Assembly (NCBI RefSeq): GCF_001436555.1
Contig: NZ_AYZR01000004.1
Coordinates: 248,001 to 312,000 of the forward strand
DNA from: Lentilactobacillus senioris DSM 24302 = JCM 17472
Lineage (GTDB): Bacteria > Bacillota > Bacilli > Lactobacillales > Lactobacillaceae
Length of the DNA: 64,000 nt
Reading direction: 5' to 3'
Shown in pieces: positions 1 through 8,931 of the stretch. Position 1 is the first letter of the stretch. Each line of letters begins with the position of its first letter. The position numbers were made by a program, and so were the translations under genes. The notes below the pieces were generated by a model that had not been told where the DNA came from, searched no databases, and saw nothing but the letters and a program-made list of their open reading frames with translations.

Positions 1-456
1 TTGAATGGCTTAGACGAAGCTCACCGAACCATTTATTCTCAGTTAGCTTACGTAGGCTTGGGAATTGCCTATGATCGCCAGGCAGATATTAACAGAGCTA
101 GATTTTATTTTGAAAAAGTTCCCAATAAGTTACGGCTTACCACGGTTGATGCTAAAGCCAATATTTGGAAAACGATGTGCATGTTATTTTATACCGGCGA
201 ATTTTACGGCCAACAAGCTGAGGTGGCTACCAGCAATCCATTGTTAGAACAGGTTATTGACCTGGGATCTCAAAATCATGTCACCTATTACGTGGCGCGA
301 GCTCAATACCAATTAGCTGAAAACTATGTGCACGCTGGTCGGCCCCAAGCGCAATTAGCTGAAATTTTAGCCGATGCTACGGCCTTTGCTAAATTTAACC
401 GTAACCAAAAATTACTAGATAAAATCACTAGGTTAAAGGAACAATTAAGCTCCTAA
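1..456 (+). CDS. C-terminal part of a TPR-like protein (5' end outside window)
   Basis: The frame is open from the first base and ends at a TAA, so this is probably the 3' end of a longer gene; the TTG at base 1 has no visible ribosome binding site. The 151 visible residues are helical with aromatic/alanine spacing like tetratricopeptide repeats (for example YVGLGIAYDRQADINRARFY and YYVARAQYQLAENYVHAG). Lactic acid bacteria often carry such segments as the peptide-sensing C-terminus of Rgg/PlcR-like XRE regulators, so that is the best guess; no DNA-binding domain is in view. It could equally be a stand-alone TPR protein. The gene is followed by a separate GNAT gene with its own ribosome binding site. 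Confidence 0.5.
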   Translation: MNGLDEAHRTIYSQLAYVGLGIAYDRQADINRARFYFEKVPNKLRLTTVDAKANIWKTMCMLFYTGEFYGQQAEVATSNPLLEQVIDLGSQNHVTYYVARAQYQLAENYVHAGRPQAQLAEILADATAFAKFNRNQKLLDKITRLKEQLSS

Positions 457-526
457 TTTCCACCTGGGGTTTTAGCGCTAGGTATGGTACGATACTTCTC
501 ACACACTATTTAGAGGAGCAACGAAA

Positions 527-1054
527 ATGAAATTTGTAAATGTTGATGAAACGCTGCGAAACTATTGGGTGCGAGTTTATGATGGAGCCTTTCCAGCTGC
601 AGAGCGCAAACCGTTTACCGAGTTGGTTGATCTAAATCAAGAAGCGGCCGTTCATATGAACATCATTCAAGAGGCAGGAATTAATTTAGGCTTGGCCTTT
701 TTCTATGAGCTAACGCCAACTTCAATTTATCTAGTTTTTTTGGCAGTGGACCCAGCACAGCGGGGCCAAGGGTGGGGTTCTAAAATCCTAACCGAATTAA
801 AGCGGCAATATCCAGATGGAATTGTCTTGGAAAGTGAACAGACGAATGCTGGAGCAACCAATGAGGAGCAACGGCAAAAACGGTACCGATTCTATCAGCG
901 AAATGGTTTTACTGATAGTGGTTATTTGACGGATTTAACCGGGATGACCTTTCACGTGCTGACTACCGGACAGCCAGGATTAGTTGCTGGATATCAAGCA
1001 GCACTCCAAAAATTTGCCCTACCAGCAACGGTTACGGCACCTAAAGATAATTAA
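527..1054 (+). CDS. GNAT-family N-acetyltransferase
   Basis: A 175-residue protein of the GCN5-related acetyltransferase fold, which moves an acetyl group from acetyl-CoA to an amine; the substrate cannot be told. The acetyl-CoA-binding motif A is visible as FLAVDPAQRGQGWGSKIL near residues 72-90 (the R/Q-x-x-G-x-G/A pattern), and the end of the fold as RYRFYQRNGF. The start is fixed by GAGGAG about 8 bases before the ATG. It is a single gene between the TPR-like fragment and the ABC genes, ending in a clear terminator. Length is normal for the family. The protein is presumably cytosolic, with no signal peptide or membrane segment. Confidence 0.8.
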   Translation: MKFVNVDETLRNYWVRVYDGAFPAAERKPFTELVDLNQEAAVHMNIIQEAGINLGLAFFYELTPTSIYLVFLAVDPAQRGQGWGSKILTELKRQYPDGIVLESEQTNAGATNEEQRQKRYRFYQRNGFTDSGYLTDLTGMTFHVLTTGQPGLVAGYQAALQKFALPATVTAPKDN

Positions 1055-1057
1055 ATA

Positions 1058-1122
1058 AACCGAGGAACCCAACTATACCGGACTTTATTGTCCGTAAATG
1101 GGATCCTCGGTTTTTATTTTTA
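1058..1122 (+). terminator. Intrinsic terminator after the GNAT gene
   Basis: AACCGAGGAaCCC pairs with GGGaTCCTCGGTT across a roughly 30-base loop that can itself fold (CCGGAC/GTCCG), followed by TTTTTATTTTT. Confidence 0.75.
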
Positions 1123-1191
1123 AGTCAATTTAAAGTTAAGCGCCTTAATCTAATTCGCGTACTTACAAATCAGTTAAAGGACGTGAAAAGA

Positions 1192-2646
1192 ATGAATTTT
1201 ATTAAACGGGCATGGTTAAACACCTTCGCTAAGTGGGGGCGGACTACCCTGCTCATTTTGGTCACTGCGGCCATATTAATGTTTGTGTTAGCTGGATTAT
1301 TAATCAGCAACGCTGCCAATAAGGCAACAGAACAGGCTAAACAAAATGTGGGCTCTACTCTAACTCTCTCAGCCAATCGGGAAGCCGCTTTTAAAAAAAT
1401 GCAGTCGAGTTCTTCGTCTAGCAGCAATGGTAGGCCAGGCAAAATTAGTATGACACCAGTTAAATTAAGTGATGCTAAAGAAATCGCGAAAAATAGCAAT
1501 ATTTCTAATTATAACGTAATGGTAAATAGTTCTGCCGATGCAAAATCATTTGATACGGTTTCTACTAGCGGTGCTGGTTCTGGAATGATGGGCAAAATGG
1601 GAGGTGGCTCATCAACTGGTGACATTACTATCAATGGGGTCACTGATACCAGCATGGTGGACAGCTTTAAGTCTAAGAGTAGCAAGATTACTTCTGGCCG
1701 GGGCTTAACTGCTGATGATGAGGATACCAATAATACGGTGATTGAAAGTGAACTGGCTGAACAGGATAATCTCAAGGTTGGTGACACAATCACTTTAAAG
1801 AATATTAGCAATAGCAAGAAAACCTACAAACTTAAAATTGTCGGAATTTATAAGGCTTCTGCTAATGCTTCGACTGGGATGATGGGTAACGACCCAGCTA
1901 ATACGATTTATACTTCGTATACCTTGGCTAATACCGTTAAAGGTAGTAAGTACAAGGATACAGCTGACTCAGTAACTTTTAATATTAGTAATCCTACGCA
2001 AACTAGTTCGGTGAAAAAAGCGGGGGATAAGGTGATTGATACTGATACCTATAGCTTAACTTCAGATGATGCTAGCTACCAAACGGTTAAAAAATCTATG
2101 GGTGCCGTTAGTGGTTTTGCCAACAAGATCGTTTGGTTAGTAGCGGTAGCTGGAACTATTATTTTAGCGCTAATAGTAATTTTAATGGTTCGCGAACGGC
2201 GTTATGAAATTGGAGTATTACTGTCACTAGGAGAAGCACGTTGGAAAATTATCGGCCAGTTCTTTACGGAAATGGTGATGGTGCTGATAGTTTCATTGGT
2301 AATTGCTGGGGCTGGTGGACAGGTCGTAGGTAACAAATTAGGCCAGCAATTAGTTTCTTCGGCTCAGACAACGCAAACCAGTTCGACAGGTTCGCAAACA
2401 ACCGGTCAACCCGGAGGTGGCGGTGTGCCAAGCGGCGGCCGGCCTAGTGGAGCTCCAACCGGTGGTCATATGGGTGGTACTGCAAATTCTCAAAAGGCTA
2501 AACAAACTAAGCTGCAAACCCAATTAAACGCAACTGAACTGGGCCAATTAGGTGGTTTTGGATTAGTAATAATGTTCTTAGCGGTAATGATTGGTTCGTT
2601 TGGAGTATTAAGACCGGAACCGAAAAAAGTATTAATTGATGATTAG
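1192..2646 (+). CDS. FtsX/MacB-type ABC transporter permease
   Basis: A 484-residue permease. One membrane helix lies near the N-terminus (LLILVTAAILMFVLAGLLI), then a large extracellular MacB-like domain of about 270 residues, then three helices (WLVAVAGTIILALIVILMV, the MVMVLIVSLVIAGAG region, and LVIMFLAVMIGSFGVL). This is the FtsX/MacB layout used for peptide or drug export or for sensing. The extracellular parts carry Ser-, Gly- and Met-rich stretches (SSSSSSNG; MMGKMGGGSS; a Gly/Pro/Ser/Thr loop near residues 395-435). AAAGGA lies about 10 bases before the ATG at 1192 and only a base or two before the in-frame GTG at 1183, so I chose the ATG. The ATPase gene follows after 11 bases. Confidence 0.85.
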   Translation: MNFIKRAWLNTFAKWGRTTLLILVTAAILMFVLAGLLISNAANKATEQAKQNVGSTLTLSANREAAFKKMQSSSSSSSNGRPGKISMTPVKLSDAKEIAKNSNISNYNVMVNSSADAKSFDTVSTSGAGSGMMGKMGGGSSTGDITINGVTDTSMVDSFKSKSSKITSGRGLTADDEDTNNTVIESELAEQDNLKVGDTITLKNISNSKKTYKLKIVGIYKASANASTGMMGNDPANTIYTSYTLANTVKGSKYKDTADSVTFNISNPTQTSSVKKAGDKVIDTDTYSLTSDDASYQTVKKSMGAVSGFANKIVWLVAVAGTIILALIVILMVRERRYEIGVLLSLGEARWKIIGQFFTEMVMVLIVSLVIAGAGGQVVGNKLGQQLVSSAQTTQTSSTGSQTTGQPGGGGVPSGGRPSGAPTGGHMGGTANSQKAKQTKLQTQLNATELGQLGGFGLVIMFLAVMIGSFGVLRPEPKKVLIDD

Positions 2647-2657
2647 GAGGAACCCCG

Positions 2658-3326
2658 ATGACAGCAATGCTAGAAACAAAAGATTTAACCTATTGGTACA
2701 ACAGTAGTAATCAACCGTTATTTAAAGATGTGAACTTAAGCTTTGAAGCTGGTAAACTCTATGCAATCGTTGGTCGTAGTGGATCTGGTAAAACTACGTT
2801 CCTATCTCTTTTAGCGGGATTGGATAAACCCAAGGTCGGAGACATCTGGTATCAAGGACAACCGCTAAAGAAAATTGGATTAACCAATTATCGCCGTCAT
2901 GATGTTTCTGTGGTATTTCAGGCTTATAACCTTTTTACCTATATGTCTCCGTTAAACAATTTAATGACCGCTATGGCCATTACCAATTCCCAGCATCAGG
3001 ACGATAAACAGTATGCTACTGAGATTTTAACCCGAGTGGGGATTGCTGCAGAGGACGTGAATCGTAACGTCACCCATTTGTCTGGTGGGCAACAGCAACG
3101 GGTGGCAATTGCCCGCACTATGGTTTGTGATGCGCCCTTAGTAGTTGCTGACGAACCTACTGGTAATTTAGATGAGCAAAATACTCAATCTATAATCGAA
3201 CAATTTCAACAGCTAGCTCATTCCGAAGGTAAATGTGTGATCTTAGTAACTCACGAATCGGATGTAGCAGCTCAATGCGATGAACAAATTAAATTAGCCA
3301 ATAATGAATTCCAAAGTATTATCTAA
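2658..3326 (+). CDS. ABC transporter ATP-binding protein, LolD/MacB type
   Basis: A 222-residue nucleotide-binding domain that powers the permease just upstream. Walker A is GRSGSGKT, the Q-loop is VVFQAYNLF, the signature is [10 protein letters not shown], Walker B plus catalytic Glu is [12 protein letters not shown], and the switch His is VTHES. The PTGNLD form is typical of ATPases that work with FtsX-type permeases. AGGAGG lies 7 bases before the ATG, overlapping the end of the permease gene, so the two are translationally linked. No regulator or histidine kinase sits beside the pair, so a bacitracin-type detoxification role is possible but unsupported. Confidence 0.9.
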   Translation: MTAMLETKDLTYWYNSSNQPLFKDVNLSFEAGKLYAIVGRSGSGKTTFLSLLAGLDKPKVGDIWYQGQPLKKIGLTNYRRHDVSVVFQAYNLFTYMSPLNNLMTAMAITNSQHQDDKQYATEILTRVGIAAEDVNRNVTHLSGGQQQRVAIARTMVCDAPLVVADEPTGNLDEQNTQSIIEQFQQLAHSEGKCVILVTHESDVAAQCDEQIKLANNEFQSII

Positions 3327-3368
3327 AAAAGAGTTTCGTCATTTTAAAATGACGAAACTCTTTTTAAT
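3327..3368. terminator. Terminator between ABC pair and amino-acid permease (both directions)
   Basis: AAAGAGTTTCGTCATTTT pairs with AAAATGACGAAACTCTTT, with an A-run on the left and a T-run on the right, so it can end transcripts from both sides. Confidence 0.85.
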
Positions 3369-3399
3369 TTGGAACTGAGACTTCTGAAAAGCGGAAACG

Positions 3400-4101
3400 T
3401 TAATGCTGATTCACCATGTTTCGGTTAACGTAGCGTTCCAAATGATTTTGTCCAGCGGTGATAATAGAACAACAGGCCCAGTAAATCAATGCGATTTCTA
3501 GATAAACCGTCATGTAGTCAAAATTATCTCCACCGATGATTTTAGCATTCATAAACATTTCGGTAACGGTGATCATGGCTGCTAAGGAAGTCCCCTTGAA
3601 TAAGTCTAAGATAACATTGCCCATTGCTGGAATAGAAGTCCGCATGGCTTGAGGCAAGATAATATCTCTCATCGTCACAAAATGGGTCATTCCTAATGAT
3701 TGAGCGGCCACCCATTGGCCCTCATCTATCCCTAATAATGAGGATCGAAAAATTTCAGAAACGTAAGCCGCACCGTTAAGGATAAACGCTGCCGCTGCCG
3801 CTGGAAATGCTGCTACCCGCCATCCAGTATACGGTAGTCCAAAGTAAATCAAAAATAATAAAACTAAGATGGGGGTTCCCCGCATAAAGGAAATATAGGT
3901 TCGTGAAAGCCAGTGCAGCCATTTATAGTGACTCATTTGGCCCAAAGTTAGTAGTGTGCCAAGGATAATCTGGCCAATAAAGCTAACGATTGTTAACTCA
4001 ATAGTCATTGGGAGGCCGCTAAGAATAAACGGCAAAGAATGCCAAGCAAGTGGGGCGTTAAAGAAATTAGGAATGGATAGGTGGGTTAAAATGTCGTTCA
4101 T
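3400..4101 (-). CDS. Polar amino acid ABC transporter permease, HisM/TcyB type
   Basis: A 233-residue inner-membrane permease for amino-acid import. It has about five membrane helices, the family N-terminus (LPFILSGLPMTIELTIVSF), the FMRGTPILVLLFLIYFGLP segment, and the EAA loop that docks the ATPase (GQWVAAQSLGMTHFVTMRDIILPQAM). It lies 12 bases after the solute-binding protein gene in the same operon. That gene is interrupted by a stop codon, and no matching HisP/TcyC-type ATPase is present in the window, so this permease may be an orphan or may borrow an ATPase encoded elsewhere. It is read from the same promoter as the binding-protein gene. Confidence 0.88.
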   Translation of the reverse strand: MNDILTHLSIPNFFNAPLAWHSLPFILSGLPMTIELTIVSFIGQIILGTLLTLGQMSHYKWLHWLSRTYISFMRGTPILVLLFLIYFGLPYTGWRVAAFPAAAAAFILNGAAYVSEIFRSSLLGIDEGQWVAAQSLGMTHFVTMRDIILPQAMRTSIPAMGNVILDLFKGTSLAAMITVTEMFMNAKIIGGDNFDYMTVYLEIALIYWACCSIITAGQNHLERYVNRNMVNQH

Positions 4102-4113
4102 TACCTCACCGGC

Positions 4114-5001
4114 CTACTGTTCGCTATCTTTAACGGTGAAAGTCTTAGCGATGTGGACCTTCGGCTTGCTGGTAACGTCAGCGCCACCGTAATATTTGGC
4201 AGAAATTTTCTTAATGGTTCCGTTTTTTAATAACTTAGCCAGTTCCTTATTAACGGCATCTTTTAAAGCCGTGTTAGATTTTTTCATTAAAATTCCGGAG
4301 CCGTTTTTAGTGTTTTGAGTAGCGAAGTACAAGTTACTTGGAATCATTAATTTTTTATTCATGTCTGGCAGGGCTTTAAGTGCCATAGATTGAAGATAGT
4401 AATCGTTTAAGATAGCATCGGTTCTGCCATTGGCAACGTCTTTTAAGTAAACATCATTAGAAACGTTGTCGTAGTTAACTGGTGTAGCACCTAGTTGCTT
4501 AGCTAAGCGTTGGTAACTGGTTCCGGCTTCACCACCGGTCTTTTTGCCTTTCAAATCTGCAAAACTGTGGATGCCAGACTGGTCTTTTTTGCGGACAATC
4601 ATACTATCAAATGAAAACTTGTAAGGGGTAGATAGGGCGAACTGCTTTTCCCGTTTTTTGCTAATACTGTAATCGTTAACGGCCATGTCAACGGTTCCGT
4701 TATTTAAAGCGCTCATAGTACCGGAAACGTCCATTTCCTTAAATTAAATTTTTTTGTGGAGGCCTTTGGCGACTGCCTTGGCGACTTCCACGTCAAAACC
4801 GGTTAACTTTTTATCGTCACCGTGAAATGAAGTGGGATAAAGGGTTCCGGAAGTTGCCACTACTAAAGTCTTTTGCTTGGCAAGCTTATCGCTAGAAGAG
4901 TTGCTAGCGGACTTGGATGAACCACACCCCGCCAAGGCAATGGGGAAGACTAAAACTAAAAGAGCTAACACAAGAGTGAATTTACGACGAATATGTATCA
5001 T
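4114..5001 (-). pseudogene. Amino acid ABC transporter solute-binding lipoprotein, interrupted by an in-frame TAA
   Basis: The gene would encode a 295-residue extracellular lipoprotein of the SBP_bac_3 family, which delivers polar amino acids to the permease. The N-terminus has a signal peptide and lipobox (IALAGC, lipid-bearing Cys26). Codon 86 is TAA at 4744-4746, between GLHKKI and FKEMDVSGTM, and the reading frame is unchanged on both sides. Relatives usually have Glu here (KKIEFKE), so a single GAA to TAA change explains it. The downstream 206 codons show intact family features. The start at 5001 is chosen because GAAAGGAAG lies about 8 bases before it; an ATG at 5019 lies upstream of that ribosome binding site. 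A point-mutation pseudogene is most likely; read-through or a sequencing error is possible. Confidence 0.85.
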
Positions 5002-5033
5002 TATCTTTCTTCCTTTCATACTGAATTAATGTT

Positions 5034-5062
5034 AGTATAATTTACTGAAAGCGCTTTTACAA
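5034..5062 (-). promoter_or_regulatory. Sigma-A promoter of the binding-protein/permease operon
   Basis: On the minus strand, TTGTAA (5057-5062) and TATACT (5034-5039) are separated by exactly 17 bases, ahead of the lipoprotein start at 5001. Confidence 0.7.
5046..5059. promoter_or_regulatory. Putative cre (CcpA) site in the promoter
   Basis: TGAAAGCGCTTTTA matches the catabolite-responsive element pattern TGWNANCGNTNWCA at all but one position. It covers the -35 element and part of the spacer of the minus-strand promoter, a place where bound CcpA would block RNA polymerase. It also lies about 60 bases before the divergent amidase gene. Confidence 0.55.
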
Positions 5063-5118
5063 GGGGCTGGAAACAAGTTATTTTGTGCACATGGTTTAGG
5101 CTAGAAAGGATGAGTAAA

Positions 5119-6591
5119 ATGGCAGAGGACGCGACTAGATTGGCTGCATTAATTAAACGGGGAAAGGTCAGCTCAACTGAGCTGGTAGCAAGGAGTTTAG
5201 CCAAAATTAAAGCTGAAAATCAAACACTAAATGCGGTGACTCATTTAAGGGAAACGGCTGCGTTGAAAGAAGCTGAAAACGCGTTGAAAACGGACGCACC
5301 TTTTGCAGGCGTACCGATTTTGATCAAAGGGTTAGGCCAATCATTAAAAGGCGAACCAGACACCGCAAGTTCAAAACTGCTCAAGGCTAATGTGGCGACC
5401 ACAACTGATAATTTTGTGGCTGGACTTCAACGGGCTGGATTCATAATTTTAGGAGAAACCAACGCACCGGAGTTTGGCTTCAAAAACGTTACCGACCCAG
5501 AGCTATATGGTCCCACTAAAAGTGCATGGGGTAACCACGAAGTTTCTCCAGGAGGTTCATCCGGTGGCTCAGCAGCCGCTGTTAGCGCCGATTGGGTATC
5601 ATTAGCTGCTGGAAACGATGGTGGTGGCTCAATTCGAATCCCAGCTTCGTTTTCCGGCTTAATTGGTTTAAAGCCGACGAGAGGACGCGTTCCTGCCGGC
5701 CCAGGTGCTTGGCGGGGGTGGCAAGGAGCGTCGATTAACTTCGGCTTAACTCGTTCGGTTAGGGATACTGCCCAGTTATTAGATAGTTTGCAAACCGTTC
5801 AACCAGCCGCGCCATTTCAAACGCCATTGTACTCACAAGGCTTTTTGCAGACTAGTCAGCAACCCCTACCAACCGAGTTCACAGTGGGTTACACGTTAGA
5901 ATCACCAGTCGGGACCCCGGTCAGCAAAGACGCTCAGCATGCAGTTTTAGATGCGGTTGATTTTTTGAAAGCTAACGGAATCAGAACTGTTGAAATGCAA
6001 AATCCGTTGGACGGCGTCAAAATGATGGAAAGTTATTATATTGTTAACTCCGGAGAAACGGCAGCTATGTTTGATGGTATTCAAGCAAGTTTAGGCCGTG
6101 CCGTTACCATGGACGACATGGAATTAATGACCTGGGTAATCTATCAAGCTGGGCTGTTAACCAGGGCTCAAGACTATAGCCATGCTTTTGAGTTATGGGA
6201 TGCGGCTAGCTACCAAATGGATCAATTGTATTCCCAGATCGACCTATTTTTAACGCCCACTACTGCTACCACGGCACCACGGTTAGATTATGAATTAGTT
6301 AGCCCTGAAGTAACAGAACAAATGCGCCACGTCACTGATCTCAACCGCCAAGAACGGTTAGATTTGATCTATCGATTCTTTGAACGAAGTTTGGCGCTAT
6401 CGCCGTTTACTCAACAAGCCAACTTAACTGGTCAACCGGCGATTAGTTTACCCACTGGAATGGCTACTAACGGGTTACCGTTAGGCATTCAGTTCCTGGC
6501 TCGCAAGGGTGATGAAGCTACGCTACTACAAATGGGTCGACTATTTGAAATGAATGGCATGTTTAAGATGTTGCATGAAACGGAGCAGTAA
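5119..6591 (+). CDS. Amidase, amidase-signature family
   Basis: A 490-residue cytosolic hydrolase of the amidase-signature family, which cleaves C-N bonds in amides through a Ser-cisSer-Lys triad. The Lys lies in PILIKGLGQ, the cis-Ser in GGSSGGSAAA and the nucleophile Ser in GGGSIRIPASF. The C-terminal QANLTGQPAISLPTG motif is also typical. GatA in aminoacyl-tRNA amidotransferase is a relative, but no gatC or gatB is adjacent, so this is a stand-alone amidase of unknown substrate. AAAGGA sits 8 bases before the ATG at 5119; the ATG at 5110 overlaps that ribosome binding site and was rejected. It is divergent from the amino-acid uptake operon. Confidence 0.88.
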   Translation: MAEDATRLAALIKRGKVSSTELVARSLAKIKAENQTLNAVTHLRETAALKEAENALKTDAPFAGVPILIKGLGQSLKGEPDTASSKLLKANVATTTDNFVAGLQRAGFIILGETNAPEFGFKNVTDPELYGPTKSAWGNHEVSPGGSSGGSAAAVSADWVSLAAGNDGGGSIRIPASFSGLIGLKPTRGRVPAGPGAWRGWQGASINFGLTRSVRDTAQLLDSLQTVQPAAPFQTPLYSQGFLQTSQQPLPTEFTVGYTLESPVGTPVSKDAQHAVLDAVDFLKANGIRTVEMQNPLDGVKMMESYYIVNSGETAAMFDGIQASLGRAVTMDDMELMTWVIYQAGLLTRAQDYSHAFELWDAASYQMDQLYSQIDLFLTPTTATTAPRLDYELVSPEVTEQMRHVTDLNRQERLDLIYRFFERSLALSPFTQQANLTGQPAISLPTGMATNGLPLGIQFLARKGDEATLLQMGRLFEMNGMFKMLHETEQ

Positions 6592-6594
6592 ATA

Positions 6595-6626
6595 AAAAAC
6601 CGTCAATTTATTGACGGTTTTTTATT
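6595..6626. terminator. Bidirectional terminator between amidase and ABC exporter genes
   Basis: AAAAAACCGTCAA pairs with TTGACGGTTTTTT across a 4-base loop between convergent genes. Confidence 0.9.
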
Positions 6627-8390
6627 TTATTGTTTAAATTGTTCCGCTACGTACTGCCGGTACAATTCATGTTTTTCCAACAATTCTTTATGATTACCGT
6701 GACCGGTAATTTCCCCGTGTTCCAAGAAGAAGATTTTATCGGCGTCCACAATCGTGGAAAGTCGGTGGGCGATCACCAACGTAGTCCGGTTTTTCATCAA
6801 ATTGTTGAGGGCGCGTTGCACCATTTCTTCTGACTGGCTATCTAAGCTAGCTGTTGCTTCGTCTAACATTAAAATCTTAGGATCACGTAAGAATGCTCGA
6901 GCAATGGCTAACCGTTGGCGTTGACCACCAGAAACCTTAACGCCGCGCTCGCCAACTTGGGTGTTCAGGGCTTCTGGAGTATCTCTAACAAATTGATCAG
7001 CATAGGCGAGGCTCAAAATGTGCCAGAGTTCATCATCACTTACTGGGCGAGTTAATCCGTAGGTTAAATTATCCCGAATTGTACCAACTAACATGGCGCT
7101 ATCTTGGGAAACGTAGCCGATTTGAGACCGCCAAGATTGAAGATTGATAGTGTTTATATTTTCGTCCGCAATCGTAATAGTACCGTTATCCGGCTGATAG
7201 AAACGTTCCAATAGGCTAAATAGAGTTGATTTTCCGGAACCACTAGGACCAACAAAAGCAACCACTGAATTGGGATGAGCAGTGAAACTAACGTTTTGCA
7301 GTACCGGATTTTCCTTATCATAGCTGAAGCTGACGTTATCTACGGTTAAGGTTTTGCCAGCGACATCAACGGTTTTGCCGGCAGTCAAATCTTCGACAGG
7401 TTGTTCTAACAAATCATCCAGCCGGGCAGTGGCGCCTTTGGTTTTCTGCAATTGGGTGAAGAATTGAGAAAACTGAGTGGCTGGGGCAATAATTTGAAAG
7501 AGGTAAAGTAAAAAAGCAACCAAAGTACCAATGCTTAAAGTTCCATTTTGAACGCGGACTCCACCGTATCCAATAACGGTAACTAGGATCCCCATCATGG
7601 CTAACAACATGATGGGACTGATGATCGCCATAATCTTAGCTTCGGCAACCCCGGTATCAAATAATTGATGAATTCCATTATCACCACGAGTTAGTTCGGT
7701 TTGTTCACCGTCAGAAGCCTTAATTAAGCGAGATTCACTTAGCGCTTGGGTGGTAGTGCTATTGAATTCTGCTGTTTGACGTTGCATCCGAATTGAAATA
7801 TTGCGCATCCAGTTGCCGATGGGAACCATCAACAGGGCTACGATTGGTACGGCAATTAAAATCACGAGCGTGAGTTTCCAATCCATCAAGAATAACACCA
7901 CAAACGCACCGATCATTGATAAGATTCCACTCACAAAAGAGGGCAATTGATCAGCTACCAACGATTTAACTACCGTGGTATCGTTAACCAAACGACTCGT
8001 GATTTCGCCGGTCTGATGGTTATCAAAGTACGTAATTTTAAGGTTAACGAGTTTGTGCCAAACTAATTCACGTAGATTAGAAACGGTTTGCTCACCCATA
8101 TAGCCCATCATATAACTGGAGATGGCACTGGTTAGGGCTTGGATTAAAAAGGCGAAGATGATGATGGCGATAAAACTAAGGTTCATGTTTTTGAGAGAAA
8201 AGCCATCGACCAGGTTTTTGGTGAAGAGGGGGATGACTAAACTAAAACCGGTGGAAACTAAGCTAATTAAAAAACCAATGACTAGTAATTTAATTTGGGG
8301 CTTAGATTGGTTGAGGAGGGCCATAAATTTGTCCCAGGTGAAAGATTGATTGAGGGCTGAGTCCTCATCAAAATCAATTGAACGACGCAT
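6627..8390 (-). CDS. ABC half-transporter, multidrug/lipid exporter (LmrA/BmrA type)
   Basis: A 587-residue half-transporter with an N-terminal six-helix exporter domain (about residues 35-320) and a C-terminal ATPase. Walker A is GPSGSGKST, the signature is VSGGQRQRLAIARA, Walker B is ILMLDEATASLD and the H-loop is VIAHRLST. Such proteins act as homodimers or heterodimers and export drugs or lipids. Only one half is encoded here, 12 bases after a marR gene that likely controls it. AAAGGAG precedes the ATG. A second half-transporter at 20407 is too far away to count as an operon partner, though dimer formation cannot be excluded. Confidence 0.9.
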   Translation of the reverse strand: MRRSIDFDEDSALNQSFTWDKFMALLNQSKPQIKLLVIGFLISLVSTGFSLVIPLFTKNLVDGFSLKNMNLSFIAIIIFAFLIQALTSAISSYMMGYMGEQTVSNLRELVWHKLVNLKITYFDNHQTGEITSRLVNDTTVVKSLVADQLPSFVSGILSMIGAFVVLFLMDWKLTLVILIAVPIVALLMVPIGNWMRNISIRMQRQTAEFNSTTTQALSESRLIKASDGEQTELTRGDNGIHQLFDTGVAEAKIMAIISPIMLLAMMGILVTVIGYGGVRVQNGTLSIGTLVAFLLYLFQIIAPATQFSQFFTQLQKTKGATARLDDLLEQPVEDLTAGKTVDVAGKTLTVDNVSFSYDKENPVLQNVSFTAHPNSVVAFVGPSGSGKSTLFSLLERFYQPDNGTITIADENINTINLQSWRSQIGYVSQDSAMLVGTIRDNLTYGLTRPVSDDELWHILSLAYADQFVRDTPEALNTQVGERGVKVSGGQRQRLAIARAFLRDPKILMLDEATASLDSQSEEMVQRALNNLMKNRTTLVIAHRLSTIVDADKIFFLEHGEITGHGNHKELLEKHELYRQYVAEQFKQ

Positions 8391-8402
8391 GTTGATCTCC
8401 TT

Positions 8403-8909
8403 TTATAAGAACCGGTTGAAAAAGCCACGGTGAAATGGTGGAAAGTGAGGTCCAAATGGTGATGAAAAATCCTCATCTTCGCCATCTTCTGCTTTTAGAC
8501 CAGCTAGCATTTTGGTTAATAACTGGTTAAGCTCTTCTTGTTCCTCAGCGGTTAATCCTTGAGTTAGATTTTGGGCAATACTATCAAAATCAGTGCCAGT
8601 TGATTCATTGAGGAGTTCTTTTCCAGCTTCGGTTACTGCTAGCCGACTCACGCGTTTATCATTGCTGTCGGCGGTAACGGTAATAAAACCTTTATCAGTT
8701 AACTTCCGAACTAAATCGCTAGTGGATGAGGGACGAATATCAAGAAGCTCGCTGAGTTCTCCCTTGGTTAAATTTTCGTGCTTAGAAATGATAAATAAAG
8801 CTCTGGTTTGACTGGTGAAATGGACGCGATAATGCTGAGCGCCGTGAGTTCTTAATGCACTCATAATACGCATTAAATTTTTAATAACTTCAGTAGATTG
8901 GTTGGCCAT
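8403..8909 (-). CDS. MarR-family repressor of the ABC exporter operon
   Basis: A 168-residue winged-helix regulator. The recognition region is GELSELLDIRPSSTSDLVRKLTDKGFI, followed by a wing containing the conserved DxR (DSNDKRVSRLAVTEAGKEL). It is the first gene of a two-gene operon with the exporter. An unusual acidic then Phe/Pro/Gly/His-rich tail (EDGEDEDFSSPFGPHFPPF) extends beyond the dimerisation helices; His and acidic residues might bind metal, but this is only a guess. AAGGAGG precedes the ATG. Two near-identical palindromes flank its promoter, which fits autorepression released by a drug-like ligand. Confidence 0.9.
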   Translation of the reverse strand: MANQSTEVIKNLMRIMSALRTHGAQHYRVHFTSQTRALFIISKHENLTKGELSELLDIRPSSTSDLVRKLTDKGFITVTADSNDKRVSRLAVTEAGKELLNESTGTDFDSIAQNLTQGLTAEEQEELNQLLTKMLAGLKAEDGEDEDFSSPFGPHFPPFHRGFFNRFL

Positions 8910-8931
8910 AATATGCCTCCTTGAAATATAT

